Assembly (NCBI GenBank): GCA_046049865.1
Contig: JBJOQO010000013.1
Location: forward strand, 1-60,689
Source: JANPCX01 sp046049865
GTDB lineage: Bacteria > Pseudomonadota > Gammaproteobacteria > Burkholderiales > Burkholderiaceae_C
Direction of reading: 5' to 3'
DNA length: 60,689 nucleotides
Shown: piece by piece, positions 53,201 through 60,689 of the stretch
Numbering within the stretch: the stretch's first letter is position 1
Layout: each line of letters opens with the position of its first letter
Program-made: the position numbers and the translations under genes
Notes under the pieces: model-generated
Told to the model about the DNA's origin: nothing
Database searches by the model: none
Seen by the model: the letters and a program-made list of their open reading frames with translations, nothing else

Positions 53201-53751
53201 AATTGCTGCATGTGGCCCCGCGTGACGGGGGCGAGCATGTAGACCATCTGATCGGCCGCGCCGGAGCGCCCTCTGGGACGCGGCTCTTGTGCGGTGTTCT
53301 CTGCGGCTTGGTCACCGAACAAATCCAACCACTGGCTGACTTTATTGTGTGCCAGTTGTAGCTCACGCTCTGCGGGCGAGGGCGGTGGTGCGGCGGCTGT
53401 TTGGGTCGCCGGCATGTTGAACGTATCAGGACGAAATCCGGGTTGCAGTGTTCGATACGCAGCTTTCAGCGCCAAGGCCACCGTGTGTTTGCAGTTGTGG
53501 CCCACAGGGCAGCTGCAGTCGCCGCTGAAGAAGGTGATTTGGCCTAGTGCGTCCACCTCCACGGTGATGTCCTGGTCATAAATTTGATAGCGGTCACTGC
53601 CCAGAACCTGGCCCTGAATTTGCCATGCGTGAGAACCGGTTGGAGATGCACGGCACTCCTGTACCTGCTGGTTGCGGTACGCGGCCAGGCCGCGTTGGTA
53701 AGTGGCATCTGACACCATGTCGTTGATGGTGCGGGGTTGAATCAAAAACAA
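50287..53751 (-). CDS. SNF2-family helicase with SWIM zinc finger
   Basis: An 1154-residue protein. A SWIM finger (C79-x-C81-x5-C87-x-H89) near the N-terminus is followed by a long region of unknown fold (about 120-620). The Swi2/Snf2 ATPase then has motif I DDMGLGKTLQT (about K719), DEAQ (about 810), LSGTPIEN, and the second RecA domain ending with SLKAGGVGLNLTQAD and DRAHRIGQ (about 1087). Such proteins translocate on double-stranded DNA and remodel protein-DNA complexes. The TTG start at 53751 has AAGGA seven bases upstream. It follows nth on the same strand. Confidence 0.88.
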   Translation of the reverse strand: MFLIQPRTINDMVSDATYQRGLAAYRNQQVQECRASPTGSHAWQIQGQVLGSDRYQIYDQDITVEVDALGQITFFSGDCSCPVGHNCKHTVALALKAAYRTLQPGFRPDTFNMPATQTAAAPPPSPAERELQLAHNKVSQWLDLFGDQAAENTAQEPRPRGRSGAADQMVYMLAPVTRGHMQQLQLEFGRSRLLQNGRWAKVKQASYFDPHGVPTADLDVVRLIQSMAQGATYYASYNNHGAIVSGASGALALQLAAATGRLFTITEPKVLGQPLTWGPPRTVAWRWNEVTTTHSPEPLWSLRSQLADVGAGAGDNGQWFANSPPLYLDHENGSCGPIEVPGISAEHLGLLLKAPPIPQSDFSRHETTLLRQLAGLPLPPVLKAPMVVQGVKPVAHLHIAPVAAHDVPVLGLLRAELRFNYAGHTLPENHVRTPVLLDDATQQDPSPASRRVLVHRDLDAEHQVQQALADLGLTGNYQGHFHLLHTGHGQQRWLVWADADFAPLAETGAVLHLDPALDQWITRADNFDVALAPGDTNEDLAGSDDSQSPWFDLSLGFELNGQRHNILPLLPTLIQQLGLSDGAAQADGFELPEWVYLAQADGTYLRLPTAPLRPWLQALLDLVGERSARDLSADTLRLSRLEALRMGAALGEGVTWQGASSLREMVSQLGGHSALPEVTLPAGLQAELRPYQQHGLQWLQFLRTHGLAGILADDMGLGKTLQTLAHLLIEKNAGRLDRPALIVAPVSVISNWQREAARFTPELRTLVLHGKDRHEAATDMATHDVVIAPYSLLQRDRERWLAQPWHAVVLDEAQNIKNAATQASQVASELNTRHRLCLSGTPIENHLSELWSLFHFLMPGFLSSQTRFKQLFRTPIEKYGDSERLQQLRRRVTPFMLRRTKGEVATDLPEKQEIISTVELGDKQANLYETIRLTTEKSVREALSSKGLAKSQIQILDALLKLRQVCCDPRLVPLAAAKKIKQSAKLEQLMELLPELISQGRRVLLFSQFTSMLELIEEALRKEGITWVKLTGQSQKRDQLIAKFTSGEVPLFLISLKAGGVGLNLTQADTVIHYDPWWNPAVENQATDRAHRIGQTEHVFVYKLVAQGTIEERMLALQKRKAALADSMYRDAAARKQPLFTEGDLAELLKPLGG

Positions 53752-53771
53752 AGTCTGCGTCCTTCAGTTAT

Positions 53772-54410
53772 TCAATAGTTGAGTTTTTTGGGTTTCGAGT
53801 CGCAATACCCCACCACCCCACACTGCCCACACAGCGGCTTACGCGCCTGGCACACATACCGCCCATGCAGAATCAGCCAGTGGTGCGCATCCACCAAATA
53901 CTTCTCGGGCACTCGCTTGAGCAGGGCCAGCTCCACCGCCAGCGGGTCTTTTCCCGGTGCCAAGCCGGTGCGGTTGCTGACGCGAAAGATGTGGGTATCG
54001 ACCGCCATCGTCGGCTCACCAAAGGCCACGTTGAGCACCACGTTGGCGGTCTTTCGGCCGACACCGGGCAGGGCGACCAAGGCATCAAAGCTGCGCGGCA
54101 CCTCGCTGCCGTACTGCTCGACCAAGATGCGGCTCGTCTCCAACAGGTTTTTCGCTTTATTCCGGAAAAGGCCGATGGTTTTGATGTGCTCGGTGATTTT
54201 CTCCAGCCCCAAGTCCAACATTTTCTGTGGCGTGTTCGCCTGAGCAAAAAGCGCCTTGGTGGCCTTGTTCACACTCACATCGGTGGCTTGCGCTGAGAGC
54301 AGCACAGCGGCCAGCAGCTCAAACACATTGCTGAACTCGAGTTCGGTTTGCGGTTGTGGGTTGGCTGCTTGCAGCGTAGCGAAGAACGGTTCGATGTCGG
54401 CGGTTTTCAT
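53772..54410 (-). CDS. nth: Endonuclease III
   Basis: A 212-residue DNA glycosylase/AP lyase for oxidised pyrimidines. The helix-hairpin-helix is LPGVGRKTANVVL with catalytic K120, and D138 sits in AVDTHIFR. The iron-sulfur cluster cysteines are C187, C194, C197 and C203, with the same numbering as E. coli Nth. The ATG at 54410 is six codons into the open frame. It overlaps nothing but follows the rnfB-like stop by 14 bases. The pairing of rnfB and nth is conserved and may reflect iron-sulfur biology. Confidence 0.96.
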   Translation of the reverse strand: MKTADIEPFFATLQAANPQPQTELEFSNVFELLAAVLLSAQATDVSVNKATKALFAQANTPQKMLDLGLEKITEHIKTIGLFRNKAKNLLETSRILVEQYGSEVPRSFDALVALPGVGRKTANVVLNVAFGEPTMAVDTHIFRVSNRTGLAPGKDPLAVELALLKRVPEKYLVDAHHWLILHGRYVCQARKPLCGQCGVVGYCDSKPKKLNY

Positions 54411-54424
54411 GGCGCACGGCAGGT

Positions 54425-55132
54425 TCAAGATTTGCCTTCACGCGCCGCGCGGGCACGTGCCATGGCGGCTTCAATGGCCACCCGCTTTTTGTCCAGTTCT
54501 GCGGGGTCGGTGAGTGTGGAGTGGGCGGGCAGGTCACTGAGTTTGGTTTTTGCTTTGGCGGCCAGTCGCTCATCGTGTTCGGTTTTGTCTCGCTGCACGC
54601 GCTGCTGGTGGAAGGCATAACGTGCGAGTGACGTTTGCGCTTGTTCTTGCGACCACGCGGCCCAGCCGGTTTTGTCGGCGGTGGTGTTTTCGAGCAGGAT
54701 GCAATCGACCGGGCACACCGGTACACAAAGCTCGCAGCCAGTGCAATGGGCTTCGATGACCGTGTGCATGACCTTGGGGCCGCCGACGATGGCATCCACC
54801 GGGCAGGCTTTGATGCACAGGGTGCAGCCGATGCACCAGTCTTCATCGATGAAGGCCATGTGCCGTGGCCCCTCCACGCCGTGGTCCGGGTGCAAAGGAA
54901 TCACGTGGCGCTGGGTGAGGGCAGCCAAACGGGCAATGCCTTCAGCACCACCGGGCGGGCACTGGTTGATGTCTGCTTGGCCTTGGGCGATGGCGTGTGC
55001 GTAGCTCGCGCAATCGGGGTAACCGCAGCGTGTGCACTGGGTTTGCGGCAAGACGGCGTGTAAGGCCGCTGCCAATTCGGCAACTGCGAGCTTGTTCTGG
55101 TCGTGCGGGAATGGCGTTGGGATCAAATTCAC
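54425..55132 (-). CDS. RnfB-like iron-sulfur protein
   Basis: A 235-residue protein. The N-terminal 4Fe-4S domain has cysteines C33, C36, C41 and C58, and two ferredoxin-type clusters follow (CIGCTLCIKACP and CTGCELCVPVCP). A charged helical tail (about 150-235) ends the protein. The membrane-anchor helix of true RnfB is absent and no other rnf genes are present, so it probably serves as a soluble electron carrier, perhaps for reduction of SoxR or other clusters. The GTG at 55132 is the likely start. It lies directly upstream of nth. Confidence 0.85.
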   Translation of the reverse strand: MNLIPTPFPHDQNKLAVAELAAALHAVLPQTQCTRCGYPDCASYAHAIAQGQADINQCPPGGAEGIARLAALTQRHVIPLHPDHGVEGPRHMAFIDEDWCIGCTLCIKACPVDAIVGGPKVMHTVIEAHCTGCELCVPVCPVDCILLENTTADKTGWAAWSQEQAQTSLARYAFHQQRVQRDKTEHDERLAAKAKTKLSDLPAHSTLTDPAELDKKRVAIEAAMARARAAREGKS

Positions 55133-55177
55133 GGAACGCAGTGTGCCACCCCTGAAGGGGCGGCACACCGGTTGCGG

Positions 55178-56626
55178 TTAGCGCGAACGCCCAGTGCTAG
55201 CTTTTAAAGGCTTTTTAGGAGCTGCTTTGGTCGTTGATTTCGCTGCCGGTTTTGCAGTTACTTTCGTCGCAGCAGGTTTTGAAGCCGCTGTCTTTTTGCT
55301 CGGTTTTGCCGTCGCGGCAGTTTTGACCAAGGTCAACGTTTTTGGCGCAGGTTTGCTGGCCTTGCTGCTGCGTGGTTCGGCCACATCGGCCTGATGCGAG
55401 GCGATGAAATCGCGCACATGCGGATAGACCTTTTCGCGCCAGCGGCGGCCCGAGAAAATACCGTAGTGGCCTGCTCCTTCGGCGTCGTAATGGAAGCGAC
55501 GCGCTTTCGGAATGCCCGTGCACAAATCGTGGGCCGCTTTGGTTTGGCCTGCGCCCGAAATATCGTCCAACTCGCCTTCCACCGTGAGCAAGGCGGTGCT
55601 AGTGATGTCTTGCGGCGTGACGGTGATGCCATCAATCTCCCAGGTGCCGTTGACCAAAGCGAAGTCTTGGAAGACGACTCGGATGGTGTCGAGGTAGTAC
55701 TCGGCCGGCAGGTCCAGCACGGCGTTGTACTCATCGTAAAAAACGCGGTGAGATTCCACGTTGTCATCGTCGCCACGCACCAGGTCAAGAAAGTAGTCGT
55801 AGTGCGAGCTCATGTGGCGGTCGGGGTTCATCGCCACAAAGCCGGTGTGCTGCATGAAGCCGGGGTACACCGGGCGGCCAGTACCGGGGTAGTTCACCGG
55901 CACGCGGTAAATGACGTTGTTCTCGAACCAAGAGTAACTCTTGTTCATCGCCAAGTTGTTGACGGCGGTGGGGCTCTTGCGGGCATCAATTGGGCCGCCC
56001 ATCATTGTCATCGTGCGGGGGGTAGCTTCCCCACGGCTTGCCATCAACGACACAGCCGCCAAAACTGGCACCGTGGGCTGGCACACCGAGATCACATTCA
56101 CCTGCGGGCCAATGTGGCGGATGAACTCCTGCACGTAGTGCACGTAGTCGTCCAAGTGAAAGGGGCCCACTTCGGCCGGTACCATGCGGGCATCGGTCCA
56201 GTCGGTGATGAAGACCTTGTGGTCTTTGAGCAGGGCGCGAACTGTGTCGCGCAACAGCGTGGAATGGTGGCCAGACAGCGGGGCCACCACCAACACCGTG
56301 GGCTGCCCCTTCATATGGGCCAGTGCCTCCGGTTTGTCGGTGAAACGTTTGAACCGCAGCAAACGGCAAAACGGTTTGGTCAGAGCCACTTGTTCTTGCA
56401 CGGCAATTTCCACGCCGTTGACGTTGACCGAGCGGATATCAAACTCAGGTTTTTCGTACTCCTTGGCCAGTCGATTGAGCAAGTCAAAACCTGCCGACAA
56501 ACGCTGCGAGCCAGGAATGGCGGCAAACGGTGACAACTGGTTGCCGTAGAGCTTGGCGGAGGCGCCTGCAAACTCAGCAAACGGGCTCAGTAGGGCGCGC
56601 TGCGATTCATACCACTGGTAAAGCAT
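55178..56626 (-). CDS. phaZ: Intracellular polyhydroxyalkanoate depolymerase with histone-like tail
   Basis: A 482-residue PhaZ of the type that degrades native PHB granules in the cytoplasm. The nucleophile is C182 in VISVCQPTVP, as in Ralstonia PhaZa1 (C183), and the catalytic histidine is in GAGHYGIF. The domain ends near residue 415. The remaining 65 or so residues are rich in lysine, alanine and proline (AKPAAK, APKKP motifs), resembling histone H1 and the PhaM C-terminus. AGGAATCACC precedes the ATG. It may bind DNA or the granule surface through the tail. Confidence 0.92.
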   Translation of the reverse strand: MLYQWYESQRALLSPFAEFAGASAKLYGNQLSPFAAIPGSQRLSAGFDLLNRLAKEYEKPEFDIRSVNVNGVEIAVQEQVALTKPFCRLLRFKRFTDKPEALAHMKGQPTVLVVAPLSGHHSTLLRDTVRALLKDHKVFITDWTDARMVPAEVGPFHLDDYVHYVQEFIRHIGPQVNVISVCQPTVPVLAAVSLMASRGEATPRTMTMMGGPIDARKSPTAVNNLAMNKSYSWFENNVIYRVPVNYPGTGRPVYPGFMQHTGFVAMNPDRHMSSHYDYFLDLVRGDDDNVESHRVFYDEYNAVLDLPAEYYLDTIRVVFQDFALVNGTWEIDGITVTPQDITSTALLTVEGELDDISGAGQTKAAHDLCTGIPKARRFHYDAEGAGHYGIFSGRRWREKVYPHVRDFIASHQADVAEPRSSKASKPAPKTLTLVKTAATAKPSKKTAASKPAATKVTAKPAAKSTTKAAPKKPLKASTGRSR

Positions 56627-56830
56627 GGTGATTCCTGTTGGTTTGCAAATTCAAATGGGCGGACTTTTGGGGCCGCCGCCGAAAGCGCCACAAAAATGGT
56701 GCGTTGCAGCATTTTAGTGGTCTTCTTTTGGATCATGCACGGCCAAGGGATGTTTTGAAATCCGGAAAAGCCACAGTTTTGATGACAGATCGCTGCGTTT
56801 TGATGACTTGGCCGCGCGGGTAGGCGAAAA

Positions 56831-56853
56831 AAAGCCCGGTCACGCCGGGCTTT
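56831..56853 (-). terminator. Terminator after the aminotransferase gene
   Basis: AAAGCCCGG and CCGGGCTTT form a perfect nine-pair stem with loop TCACG. In the minus direction the stem runs directly into TTTTTTT. It lies 20 bases beyond the aminotransferase stop codon. Confidence 0.9.
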
Positions 56854-56872
56854 ACAGGGGGAGAAGCTGATT

Positions 56873-58072
56873 TCAGCTCACTTTGGCAATGGCTGCGACC
56901 ACGGCGTCGATGTTGCCTTCATTCAGGGCTGCAACACAAATCCGGCCAGAGTCCACGCCGTAAATACCGAACTCTTGGCGCAGGCGTTGCATTTGGTCTT
57001 TGTTCAACCCTGAGTAGCTGAACATACCGTTTTGGCGGGTGATGAAACTCACGTCTTGCTTCACGCCGGCCGCTTGTAGCTTGGTTTGCAAGCTGGTGCG
57101 CATTTTTTTGATGCGCACGCGCATGGCGCCCAGCTCGTCCTCCCACATGGCCCTCAAAGCGGGTGTGGTGAGCACGGTGGCCACCACTTGCGCGCCGTGG
57201 GTCGGTGGATTGGAGTAGTTGGTGCGGATGACGATTTTGAGTTGGCTCAACACGCGGGTCATTTCTTCTTTGCTTTCGCACACCACGCTCAATGCACCGA
57301 CGCGCTCACCGTAGAGGGAGAAGCTTTTGGAGAATGACGTGGAGACAAAAAAGTCCACACCGCTGGCCAGGAACTGAGCCACCACCGCGCCGTCTTGTGC
57401 AATGCCGTCACCAAAACCCTGGTAAGCCATGTCCAGGAACGCGACCAAGCCTTGTGCCTTCACAACATCAACCACTTTGGCCCACTCTGCCGGGGTCAGG
57501 TCATAGCCGGTTGGGTTGTGACAGCAAGCGTGCAAAACCACTACCGTGCCTTTGGGTGCGGCTTGCAGCGCGGCCAACATACCGGCCGCGTTCACGCCAC
57601 GTTTGTCTGCGTCGTAGTAGGGGTAGGTGTTGACGGTGAAGCCTGCGCTGGTGAACAAGGCGCGGTGGTTTTCCCAGCTCGGGTCGCTGATGAGCACCTG
57701 GGCATTCGGGTTCAGGCGCTTCAAAAAGTCGGCACCAATTTTTAGGCCGCCGGTGCCGCCCAAACCTTGTACGGTGGCCACGCGGCCCTCAAGCACAGCG
57801 GCGCTTTCTGCACCAAACACCAACCCTTGCACCGCTTTGTCGTAGGCGGCGATACCGTCAATGGGCAAATAGCCGCGCGGCTTGCTGGCTTCTTGAATTT
57901 GTTTTTCAGCCGCAGCCACGCATTTCAGCAATGGAAGCTTGCCGTTTTCATCGTAGTAGACGCCCACGCCCAGGTTCACTTTGGCGGGGTTGGGGTCGGC
58001 GTTGAATTGCTCGTTGAGGCCCAGAATGGGGTCGCGTGGGGCTATTTCGACGGCGGCGAAGAGCGAAGACAT
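56873..58072 (-). CDS. Aromatic/aspartate aminotransferase
   Basis: A 399-residue class-I PLP aminotransferase of the AspC/TyrB group. The PLP lysine is K249 in STSFSKSFSLYGERVG; other signatures are NLGVGVYYDENGKLP, HACCHNPTGYD and the final GRICVAALN. It transfers the amino group between aspartate or aromatic amino acids and 2-oxoglutarate. TyrB and AspC cannot be told apart by eye. The ATG at 58072 has AAGGA eight bases upstream. Divergent from uvrB, with 133 bases between the starts. Confidence 0.9.
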   Translation of the reverse strand: MSSLFAAVEIAPRDPILGLNEQFNADPNPAKVNLGVGVYYDENGKLPLLKCVAAAEKQIQEASKPRGYLPIDGIAAYDKAVQGLVFGAESAAVLEGRVATVQGLGGTGGLKIGADFLKRLNPNAQVLISDPSWENHRALFTSAGFTVNTYPYYDADKRGVNAAGMLAALQAAPKGTVVVLHACCHNPTGYDLTPAEWAKVVDVVKAQGLVAFLDMAYQGFGDGIAQDGAVVAQFLASGVDFFVSTSFSKSFSLYGERVGALSVVCESKEEMTRVLSQLKIVIRTNYSNPPTHGAQVVATVLTTPALRAMWEDELGAMRVRIKKMRTSLQTKLQAAGVKQDVSFITRQNGMFSYSGLNKDQMQRLRQEFGIYGVDSGRICVAALNEGNIDAVVAAIAKVS

Positions 58073-58205
58073 GGACAAATCCTTATTCAGCAAGCCCAGC
58101 GTTTGGCGGGGCCGGATGGGGTGGGCGCAGGGTCTGTCGTTTTGGGCTAACCTGTACGGTTAACCCTAAGCCGCAACCCTGCGGGAAACCCGAATTTTAT
58201 CTGCG

Positions 58206-60386
58206 ATGCCTACTTCTTCCCCTCCGCCCCAGCCATTGCCGCCTATGCCAATCTCGCATAAGGATGTGTCATCGGGCATGGATGACGGGGGAGGTGCGGA
58301 ATCAACGACTGCCTCCGACGGCCGTTTTGTCACCTACCCCGACTCGCCTTTCCAGCTGTTTCAGCCCTACGCCCCGGCAGGGGATCAACCGACGGCGATT
58401 GCACAACTGGTGGAAGGTCTGCGCGATGGCTTGAGTTTTCAAACCCTCCTCGGGGTGACCGGCTCCGGCAAAACCTTCACCATGGCCAATGTGATCGCGC
58501 AAATGGGGCGCCCGGCCGTTGTTTTTGCCCACAACAAAACCTTGGCTGCCCAGCTCTACAGCGAGTTCCGCGAGTTCTTTCCGAAAAACGCGGTGGAGTA
58601 TTTCGTCAGCTATTACGACTACTACCAGCCCGAGGCCTATGTGCCGCAGCGTGACCTTTTCATCGAGAAAGACAGTGCCATCAACGAGCACATTGAGCAA
58701 ATGCGGCTGTCGGCGACCAAAAGTTTGCTCGAGCGCCGCGATGTGATCATCGTGGCCTCCGTGTCAGCCATCTACGGTATCGGCAACCCGGCGGACTATC
58801 ACCGCATGGTCATGACCTTGCGGGTGGGCGACAAACTTGGTCAGCGCGACGTCATCGCCCAGCTCATACGCATGCAGTACCAGCGCAACGAGATGGACTT
58901 CAGCCGCGGTACTTTCCGTGTGCGCGGCGATACGGTGGATGTGTTTCCCGCCGAACATTCCGAGCTGGCCATACGCATCGAACTGTTCGATGACGAAGTG
59001 GAGAGCCTGCAGCTCTTCGATCCGCTCACCGGCCGGATTCGCCAAAAGATTCCTCGTTTCACGGTCTACCCATCCAGTCACTACGTGACGCCACGTGATC
59101 GTGTATTGGCCGCCATCGATACGATCAAAGCGGAGTTGCGTGAACGCTCCAGCGAATTGGTTGCGGCGGGAAAACTCGTCGAAGCTCAGCGGACTGAGCA
59201 GCGTACTCGCTTTGATCTGGAAATGCTCCAAGAAATAGGACATTGCAAAGGCATTGAAAACTACACGCGCCACCTGTCAGGCGCAGAGCCCGGCCAGCCG
59301 CCCTCGACCTTGGTGGACTACTTGGCCAGTGATGCATTGATGTTTGCGGACGAATCGCATGTACTCATCGGCCAGTTTGGGGCCATGTACAGCGGTGACC
59401 GATCACGCAAGACCACTTTGGTGGAGTACGGTTTTCGCCTGCCCAGCGCGCTGGACAACCGACCGCTAAAGTTTGAAGAGTTTGAAGGCAAGATGCGGCA
59501 GGTCATTTTTGTATCGGCTACGCCTGCTGACTACGAAAAACAGAAAACGCAAGAGGGCGGCCAAGTGGTCGAACAACTCGTGCGCCCGACGGGTTTGGTT
59601 GATCCCGAGGTGGAAGTCCGTCCCGCCACACACCAAGTGGACGACGTGCTGCAGGAAATTCGCATCCGCAGCGACAAGCACGAGCGGGTGCTTGTCACCA
59701 CACTGACCAAACGCATGGCAGAGCAACTGACGGATTACCTCAGCGACAACGGTGTGAAGGTGCGTTATTTGCACAGCGACATCGATACCGTTGAACGCGT
59801 TGAGATCTTGCGTGATTTGAGATTGGGTGTGTTCGATGTGCTGGTGGGCATCAATCTGCTGCGTGAGGGCTTGGACCTGCCCGAGGTGTCGCTGGTCGCG
59901 ATCCTCGACGCTGACAAAGAGGGGTTCTTGCGGTCAGAGCGGTCCCTGATTCAAACCATAGGCCGAGCTGCGCGGCACATGGAAGGGCGGGCCATTTTGT
60001 ACGCCGACCGCGTCACGGATTCCATGAAACGAGCCATGGGTGAAACCGAACGACGTCGCGCCAAACAAATCGCTCACAACCTAGAGAAAGGCATCACCCC
60101 CAAGGGACTGAACAAACGAGTGCGCGAGTTGATAGACGGTGTGTATGCCCCCAAGTCGGACATCGTTGACAGCAAGCACGCCAAGACTTCAATAGATGCC
60201 GAGCTGCTCTCCGAGAAAGACCTGGGCAAGCGCATCAAACAACTCGAAAAACAAATGTTGGACCATGCGCGTGGCTTGGAGTTTGAGCAGGCCGCCAGAG
60301 TCAGGGACCAACTGGCGCTGCTGCGCGAACAGGTATTTGGTGCCACGGGCGGCGAGAACGTGGCCATCTTGTCCCCACGAACTTGA
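58206..60386 (+). CDS. uvrB: UvrABC system protein B
   Basis: A 726-residue DNA repair helicase-like protein. Walker A is GVTGSGKT (83-90), and the beta-hairpin that clamps DNA is in VSYYDYYQPEAYVP. Further motifs are FADESHVLIG and the helicase segments INLLREGLDLPEVSL and QTIGRAARH. The UvrC-binding UVR motif sits at the end (LEFEQAARVRDQL). An extra N-terminal stretch of about 40 residues rich in Pro and Gly precedes the family start at FQLFQPYAPAGDQ. If not real, translation could begin at the in-frame ATG coding for M25. No clear LexA box was seen. Confidence 0.94.
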   Translation: MPTSSPPPQPLPPMPISHKDVSSGMDDGGGAESTTASDGRFVTYPDSPFQLFQPYAPAGDQPTAIAQLVEGLRDGLSFQTLLGVTGSGKTFTMANVIAQMGRPAVVFAHNKTLAAQLYSEFREFFPKNAVEYFVSYYDYYQPEAYVPQRDLFIEKDSAINEHIEQMRLSATKSLLERRDVIIVASVSAIYGIGNPADYHRMVMTLRVGDKLGQRDVIAQLIRMQYQRNEMDFSRGTFRVRGDTVDVFPAEHSELAIRIELFDDEVESLQLFDPLTGRIRQKIPRFTVYPSSHYVTPRDRVLAAIDTIKAELRERSSELVAAGKLVEAQRTEQRTRFDLEMLQEIGHCKGIENYTRHLSGAEPGQPPSTLVDYLASDALMFADESHVLIGQFGAMYSGDRSRKTTLVEYGFRLPSALDNRPLKFEEFEGKMRQVIFVSATPADYEKQKTQEGGQVVEQLVRPTGLVDPEVEVRPATHQVDDVLQEIRIRSDKHERVLVTTLTKRMAEQLTDYLSDNGVKVRYLHSDIDTVERVEILRDLRLGVFDVLVGINLLREGLDLPEVSLVAILDADKEGFLRSERSLIQTIGRAARHMEGRAILYADRVTDSMKRAMGETERRRAKQIAHNLEKGITPKGLNKRVRELIDGVYAPKSDIVDSKHAKTSIDAELLSEKDLGKRIKQLEKQMLDHARGLEFEQAARVRDQLALLREQVFGATGGENVAILSPRT

Positions 60387-60494
60387 AATCTCTGTCAAAA
60401 ACGTGCTACAGTCACTGTCTTCGCTCAGAGGTGCTGGTGACGCAAGTCGGTGGCAGTTTGTGAGGCGAGGGTGGTAAAAAAACTGTGGATGAAG

Positions 60495-60524
60495 TTGACG
60501 GCGTTTTAAAAAGCATGTCATAAT
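60495..60524 (+). promoter_or_regulatory. Strong promoter of an rRNA operon
   Basis: TTGACG at 60495-60500 and CATAAT at 60519-60524 are separated by 18 bases. An A/T-rich stretch (TAAAAAAACT) lies upstream. The transcript would enter the leader that follows. Confidence 0.7.
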
Positions 60525-60689
60525 CACAGGCTCCGCTGAAAGCAGCTGGCGACAAGAAGTAAAAGGGTTTAAAGCCTTGATATTTTTGGTGCTGGTGAGT
60601 TTGATGCGTTGAGCGATGTTCTTTAAAAACTAACAGCCGATAAGCGTGGGCGTTTGAAGGCGAGTGCTGAATGAGTGGAGTTTGCCTGC
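60525..60689 (+). other. Leader of an rRNA operon (16S gene beyond the edge)
   Basis: The stretch TGTTCTTTAAAAACTAACAG followed by CCGATAAGCGTGGGCGTTTG is typical of the region just upstream of 16S rRNA in Comamonadaceae and related Burkholderiales, where antitermination and processing signals lie. The mature 16S start is not reached inside the window. Confidence 0.7.

Noticed and set aside
58150..58205. Possible LexA box upstream of uvrB starting CTGTACGG
   Set aside because: The second half-site ACAG at the required spacing is absent.

Overview
The window looks like chromosomal DNA of a betaproteobacterium of the order Burkholderiales, most likely a freshwater Comamonadaceae member (Limnohabitans, Rhodoferax or Polaromonas type). 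The basis is the gene repertoire and protein style: recJ preceded by a COG4255-like gene, an rnfB-like gene with nth, an intracellular PHB depolymerase, the zapB-like/zapA/6S order, and an rRNA leader of Burkholderiales type at the right edge. Genus cannot be fixed by eye. Genes are dense, often overlap by ATGA or TTGA, and several use GTG or TTG starts.

Layout. 1-553: no convincing gene, but a short dispersed element (310-553) that abuts a minus-strand operon of HtrA-like protease, MoxR ATPase, DUF58 protein and BatA-like VWA protein. 4.7-7.4 kb, minus: hypothetical, arfB, GST and fatty acid desaturase. 7.6-12.4 kb, plus: tatD, a family-6 DNA glycosylase, a spermidine-synthase-like protein, a GspE/PilB ATPase, a DUF2845 protein and a PilZ protein. 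12.4-16.0 kb, minus: recJ, a COG4255-like gene and a sensor kinase. 16.2-24.9 kb, plus: a signalling block of hybrid kinase, REC-PAS-GGDEF-EAL protein, diguanylate cyclase and a membrane Mrr-like protein. 24.95-30.1 kb: tRNA-Ser(UGA) with a decayed tRNA-Ser copy, apaH, a CorC-type protein, mog, yjgA and pmbA. 30.2-36.5 kb: a TakP-type TRAP transporter split into two convergent units, with a two-component system upstream of dctQM. 36.5-39.9 kb: a DUF442 protein, yqeY, rpsU, a BaiN-like flavoprotein and ybiB. 40-43 kb: a second copy of the dispersed element with many hairpins, a PAS protein with a degenerate GGDEF, an EVE protein, a probable 6S RNA, a 170-bp palindrome, zapA and a zapB-like gene. 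43-49.7 kb: a cobalamin riboswitch driving btuB, btuF, btuC, btuD and cobQ, ending in what looks like a truncated cobT. 49.7-60.4 kb: an orphan membrane protein, a SWIM/SNF2 helicase, nth, rnfB-like, phaZ, an aromatic aminotransferase and uvrB. 60.4-60.7 kb: promoter and leader of an rRNA operon that continues past the window.

How genes work together. At least five proteins point to cyclic-di-GMP signalling: the PilZ protein, REC-GGDEF-EAL, diguanylate cyclase, the degenerate-GGDEF PAS protein, and the hybrid kinase, which may phosphorylate the REC domain encoded next to it. The B12 block couples sensing (riboswitch) to uptake and one corrinoid amidation step, and the rest of the pathway seems cut off at 49.65 kb. 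The most unusual features are the three short inverted-repeat elements. Two of them end exactly on the stop codon of a neighbouring gene, and one carries a chain of perfect stem-loops that its sister copy lacks.
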